NCBI GenBank assembly: GCA_027341705.1
Contig: DAIELO010000043.1
Span: forward strand, 1-8,039
Direction of reading: 5' to 3'
Length of the DNA: 8,039 nt
Origin: Caryophanales bacterium
Lineage (GTDB): Bacteria > Bacillota > Bacilli > Alicyclobacillales > SLC66
Of the stretch, positions 5,875 through 8,039 are shown in pieces. A program made the translations under genes and the position numbers. How positions within the stretch are numbered: the stretch's first letter is position 1; every line of letters starts with the position of its first letter. Below the pieces are notes generated by a model. The model searched no databases. It was given only the letters and a program-made list of their open reading frames with translations, and was not told the origin of the DNA.

Positions 5875-6504
5875 TTATTTTGTCAACACTTCATTGGTAA
5901 TCGCTTGAAGATCAATGCCGAACACGTGGCGTTCGCTTAGCATATCAGGCAAAATGATATCTAAAAAATACGTCACGCAATAAAGGTCTACATTTTGAAT
6001 CACGTTCAATGCATCTTTGTACATCTTAACAAAATCAGGTTCAATATTTCCTCTTTGGATTTCTTGGTACGCTTCGTACACCTGGTCCATTTTATCTGCG
6101 ACTTGCAAAATCTTTCCCTCTAAAGTTTCATTTTTTCCTTCTTTCAATTTCTCACGGTAAAGACTCTTAAATTCATCTGGAAGTTCTTTATCGATAAACT
6201 TCTTTGTCATTTCTTCTTCCACATCCAAAAGCAACTTGCGCAGTTCCATCGAAGCATATTTCACTGGTGTTTTAATATCGCCGATAAAAACCTCTGCATA
6301 ATCGTGGTTCAACGCTTTCTCATAAAGCGACTTCCAGTTGATGTTTGCGCCATTCATTTCTTCGACAGTCCCCAAAAATTGCGCATATTGAGCAACTTTG
6401 AAACTATGGCTGGAAATATTGTGCTCTTCGTATTTGAACTTCCCGGGAGCACGATAAATACGTTCCAATTCGTTTAAACTTTTGAAAAATGCGTGTATTC
6501 CCAT
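5875..6504 (-). CDS. HD-domain 5'-nucleotidase, YfbR-like
   Basis: A 209-residue soluble protein of the HD phosphohydrolase superfamily. The start at 6504 is chosen because GGTGGG (6512-6517) lies seven bases upstream; a GTG at 6516 would add four residues without a ribosome site. The metal ligands are in family order: H33 (ISSHSF), H67-D68 (NHDYAEV) and D137 (VADKMDQ), with E71 matching the catalytic glutamate and GDIKTPVKY matching the YfbR signature GD-TPVKY. Length and spacing fit Escherichia coli YfbR, a 5'-deoxynucleotidase that removes phosphate from dNMPs. R18 is conserved, but the next residue, Trp in YfbR as I recall, is Ala here, so substrate preference may differ. It is the second gene of the minus-strand block, separated from the chemoreceptor by a probable terminator, so it likely has its own promoter. 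Confidence 0.88.
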   Translation of the reverse strand: MGIHAFFKSLNELERIYRAPGKFKYEEHNISSHSFKVAQYAQFLGTVEEMNGANINWKSLYEKALNHDYAEVFIGDIKTPVKYASMELRKLLLDVEEEMTKKFIDKELPDEFKSLYREKLKEGKNETLEGKILQVADKMDQVYEAYQEIQRGNIEPDFVKMYKDALNVIQNVDLYCVTYFLDIILPDMLSERHVFGIDLQAITNEVLTK

Positions 6505-6549
6505 ATAAACACCCACCGTCTGGTTTTCAGTAAATGAACCTCCCCTACC

Positions 6550-6569
6550 AAAATGGCTGACACCATTTT
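6550..6569. repeat. Perfect inverted repeat before the HD-domain gene
   Basis: AAAATGG (6550-6556) pairs with CCATTTT (6563-6569) around a six-base loop. In the minus-strand transcript it sits just before a G-rich AGGGGAGG (6539-6546) and 46 bases before the ATG at 6504. AGGGGAGG is too far from that start to serve it. The hairpin could be an attenuator or a protein site; it has no clean T-run. Confidence 0.35.
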
Positions 6570-6618
6570 CAGGATGAGAATTCTTGTTATTTTATGTAAA
6601 AGCGCTGAATATTAGTCG

Positions 6619-6668
6619 CTCGGTAGCAACGCACCGAGGTTACTTACGTCACTGGATTTGTATGTAAC
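6619..6668. other. Two adjacent hairpins in the leader of the HD-domain gene
   Basis: CTCGGT (6619-6624) pairs with ACCGAG (6633-6638). Immediately next to it, GTTAC-T-TAC (6639-6647) pairs with GTA-T-GTAAC (6660-6668), 8 bp with one T-T mismatch around a 12-base loop. They abut with no unpaired base between them and touch the terminator hairpin at 6666-6700. Such a row of stems without coding potential suggests a structured RNA, most likely in the minus-strand leader of the HD gene. No known riboswitch class is recognised. Confidence 0.4.
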
Positions 6669-6700
6669 AAAATAAGGACGGTTTGTGTTGCTAACCGACC
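6666..6700 (-). terminator. Probable intrinsic terminator of the chemoreceptor gene
   Basis: On the minus strand GG-T-CGGTT (6700-6693) pairs with AACCG-T-CC (6683-6676), with one T-T mismatch and a nine-base loop. TTATTTTGTT (6675-6666) follows. It lies ~80 bases after the chemoreceptor stop at 6781 and ~160 bases before the next gene. Confidence 0.6.
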
Positions 6701-6780
6701 CGAGCATACCGAAAGTTACCTTGCACGAATATCTGCCTTAATGAAATTTTCATAGGAAACTGGCGAAATAACTCGCAAGT

Positions 6781-7635
6781 TTAATGCAATTTATTCCATT
6801 CATTAATTTTCCCAACCGATGCGGAAACAGATGTAATCGAACTAGCTAATTCCTCGATGCTAGCCGTTATTTCTTCGGAAAGCGAAGAGTTTTGCGATGC
6901 ATTATTGTTTACTTGATCAATCGATTGCTGGATAAAAGAGATTTGCGAATCAATTTCTTTCGTAGACGTCTTGGCTGCGGTTGCCAGCATACGTACTTCA
7001 TTCGCCACTACCGAAAAACCTCGACCATATTCACCAGCACGAGCAGATTCAATGGCTGCGTTTAACCCTAAAATTTGCGTTTGCATCGAAATATCATGAA
7101 GTAACCGACTCGCTTCTGCCATATTCTCAGATCGTTCATGTAATTGTTGAGCCACTGTCGCCAACTGTTCACCCTCAGAAACTAGCGTCATCGAAGATTC
7201 TGCAATCATGTGGCTTGCGGCGTCAATTTCTTGCATCGCATGGTTGATTTCATTTAGCTCTCGCCGTATTTCTTCCATGTGCGTTGTCGTATACCACCCA
7301 ATCGCACCAATAATTTGACTGAGTTCATTCAATACAGGCGCAGCGTATCCCACGTAAGCGATACCAAGCGTGGAGTTTGCAAAATCAACAAATTTTGTAT
7401 TTATACTTTTTTGTTGGATGGCCTCCGCAATCACCCATTTCGGATTAATCAAATCGTCCTTTCGGATTTTCAAGTCGAATTTTTCGCTGAATCCTGAATA
7501 CAGCACTTTTTCCGTATCGCAAATGAGCAAACAATGCGGTTCGCGAATCATCAAAATTGAATGTAAGACTGGTGCGACTTGTAAAGCAGCATCAATCGTT
7601 GTTATTTCCATTTCCCCCAAGAATGCTGTTCCCAT
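6781..7635 (-). CDS. Soluble methyl-accepting chemotaxis protein, YfmS-like
   Basis: A 284-residue cytoplasmic chemoreceptor. The start at 7635 is chosen because AGGGGG (7643-7648) is seven bases upstream; the ATG at 7641 is too close to it. Residues ~1-117 form a sensor domain without membrane helices (ends [11 protein letters not shown]). Residues ~118-284 are the signalling coiled coil, with the hairpin tip at ~181-218: [18 protein letters not shown] followed by [15 protein letters not shown], the CheA/CheW-binding sequence of the family. There is no HAMP domain and no C-terminal CheR-docking pentapeptide. Length and architecture match Bacillus subtilis YfmS, a soluble receptor. It should join a chemosensory array or act in the cytoplasm on an internal signal; the ligand is not evident. 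No other chemotaxis gene is in the window. Confidence 0.93.
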   Translation of the reverse strand: MGTAFLGEMEITTIDAALQVAPVLHSILMIREPHCLLICDTEKVLYSGFSEKFDLKIRKDDLINPKWVIAEAIQQKSINTKFVDFANSTLGIAYVGYAAPVLNELSQIIGAIGWYTTTHMEEIRRELNEINHAMQEIDAASHMIAESSMTLVSEGEQLATVAQQLHERSENMAEASRLLHDISMQTQILGLNAAIESARAGEYGRGFSVVANEVRMLATAAKTSTKEIDSQISFIQQSIDQVNNNASQNSSLSEEITASIEELASSITSVSASVGKINEWNKLH

Positions 7636-7672
7636 GTTCATTCCCCCTAAACTTCATCGGAATCCCACCATA

Positions 7673-7703
7673 AGTATACAGTAGTCAGATTACTAAATTT
7701 CAA
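7673..7703 (-). promoter_or_regulatory. Possible promoter of the chemoreceptor with a palindrome in its spacer
   Basis: On the minus strand TTGAAA (7703-7698) and TATACT (7678-7673) are 19 bases apart, longer than ideal. The spacer holds a near-perfect 15-base palindrome, AGTAGTCAGATTACT (7680-7694). The start site would be ~30 bases before the gene. No sigma-D motif of the kind driving many Bacillus chemotaxis genes is seen. Confidence 0.35.
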
Positions 7704-8039
7704 AGTTTTTCGTCATAACTTTCTCGGACAAAATGTGACAAATCACCAAAACAACTTTAAAATAAAAAAAGCAACTTATCTATCTTAACTCTTAGATCCC
7801 CAATATACCCATCATCCGCCATTTGCCGTGACTCTAATGGGTGCATCTTTCATGACCCCGTCCATAATCATGCTCTCCATCATACGATCGTAGAATATAC
7901 TATTACTTATACGTTTAAAATAGCACTTACAACATCACTCGTTCACTATCCCTTCTGTTTTGTGCATCAACTGAGAGGATGAAAGGAATGGATTTCTCGC
8001 ATTGCCATGATATCCACCACAGATTCTGTTTTCTTCGGT
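7704..8039. other. Right-end stretch with no confident gene; short open frames only
   Basis: This stretch is AT-rich, with an A-run at 7761-7771 and a CAACTT direct repeat on each side of it. It has no complete gene of normal size. On the minus strand three frames are open from the right edge. One ends at TGA 7967-7969 (reading TESVVDIMAMREIHSFHPLS near its end). Another runs to a TGA near 7940 and then continues after the stop to MDGVMKDAPIRVTANGG, ending at 7812. On the plus strand, ATG 7988 with GAGAGG (7973-7978) nine bases before opens a frame to the edge. A gene end entering from the right on the minus strand, a gene start on the plus strand, or decayed coding sequence are all possible. 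Confidence 0.35.

Noticed and set aside
6981..7684. Plus-strand ORFs of 72-104 codons
   Set aside because: They lie opposite the chemoreceptor, whose hairpin-tip sequence is unmistakable, and have no ribosome sites.
7755..7790. Terminator around the A/T-run
   Set aside because: No GC-rich stem adjoins the run; only a CAACTT direct repeat flanks it.

Overview
The window looks like chromosomal DNA of a moderate-GC Firmicute. Evidence: G-rich Shine-Dalgarno sites, intrinsic terminators, an RsbU/SpoIIE-class PP2C phosphatase, a cyclic-di-GMP-I riboswitch and a soluble YfmS-like chemoreceptor. Bacilli, perhaps near the Alicyclobacillaceae, is my best guess; the genus cannot be fixed from this sequence. 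There is no intact mobile element, rRNA, tRNA or CRISPR array.

Left part (1-3317, + strand). The 3' part of a YceI-family lipid-binding protein ends at 372 and is closed by a clear terminator (391-424). A small, very polar 64-residue protein (514-708) follows. After 23 bases comes an 861-codon membrane sensor phosphatase: two membrane helices around an external domain, then GAF-like, PAS and PP2C phosphatase domains. The last two may form one transcript.

Middle (3318-3854, + strand). A promoter-like TTGACA precedes a well-formed c-di-GMP-I riboswitch (about 3419-3499). It has a possible switching hairpin behind it and controls a 93-residue protein I do not recognise. The best ribosome site in this leader serves a seven-codon out-of-frame ORF that ends one base before an in-frame ATG of the protein, which suggests an extra layer of translational control.

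Right part (3891-7641, - strand). In transcription order: a soluble methyl-accepting chemoreceptor (7635 to 6781); a noncoding stretch with three consecutive hairpins, one a likely terminator; a YfbR-like HD-domain nucleotidase (6504 to 5875); a short ORF whose first ~22 residues look like the start of an MBL-fold metallo-hydrolase and then stop (probable remnant); a sigma-A-like promoter (TTGAAA-17-TATTCT); a small unknown protein; and a polytopic GT-C-like membrane protein (5424 to 3904). The last gene converges on the riboswitch-controlled gene, with a long hairpin at the junction.

The last ~400 bases hold no confident gene. There are short open frames that may be the end of a gene entering from the right or decayed coding sequence.

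The theme is signalling: a phosphatase sensor, a c-di-GMP-controlled unknown and a cytoplasmic chemoreceptor, mixed with unrelated metabolism and envelope genes. The strongest lead is the riboswitch with its unknown small protein and overlapping leader ORF.
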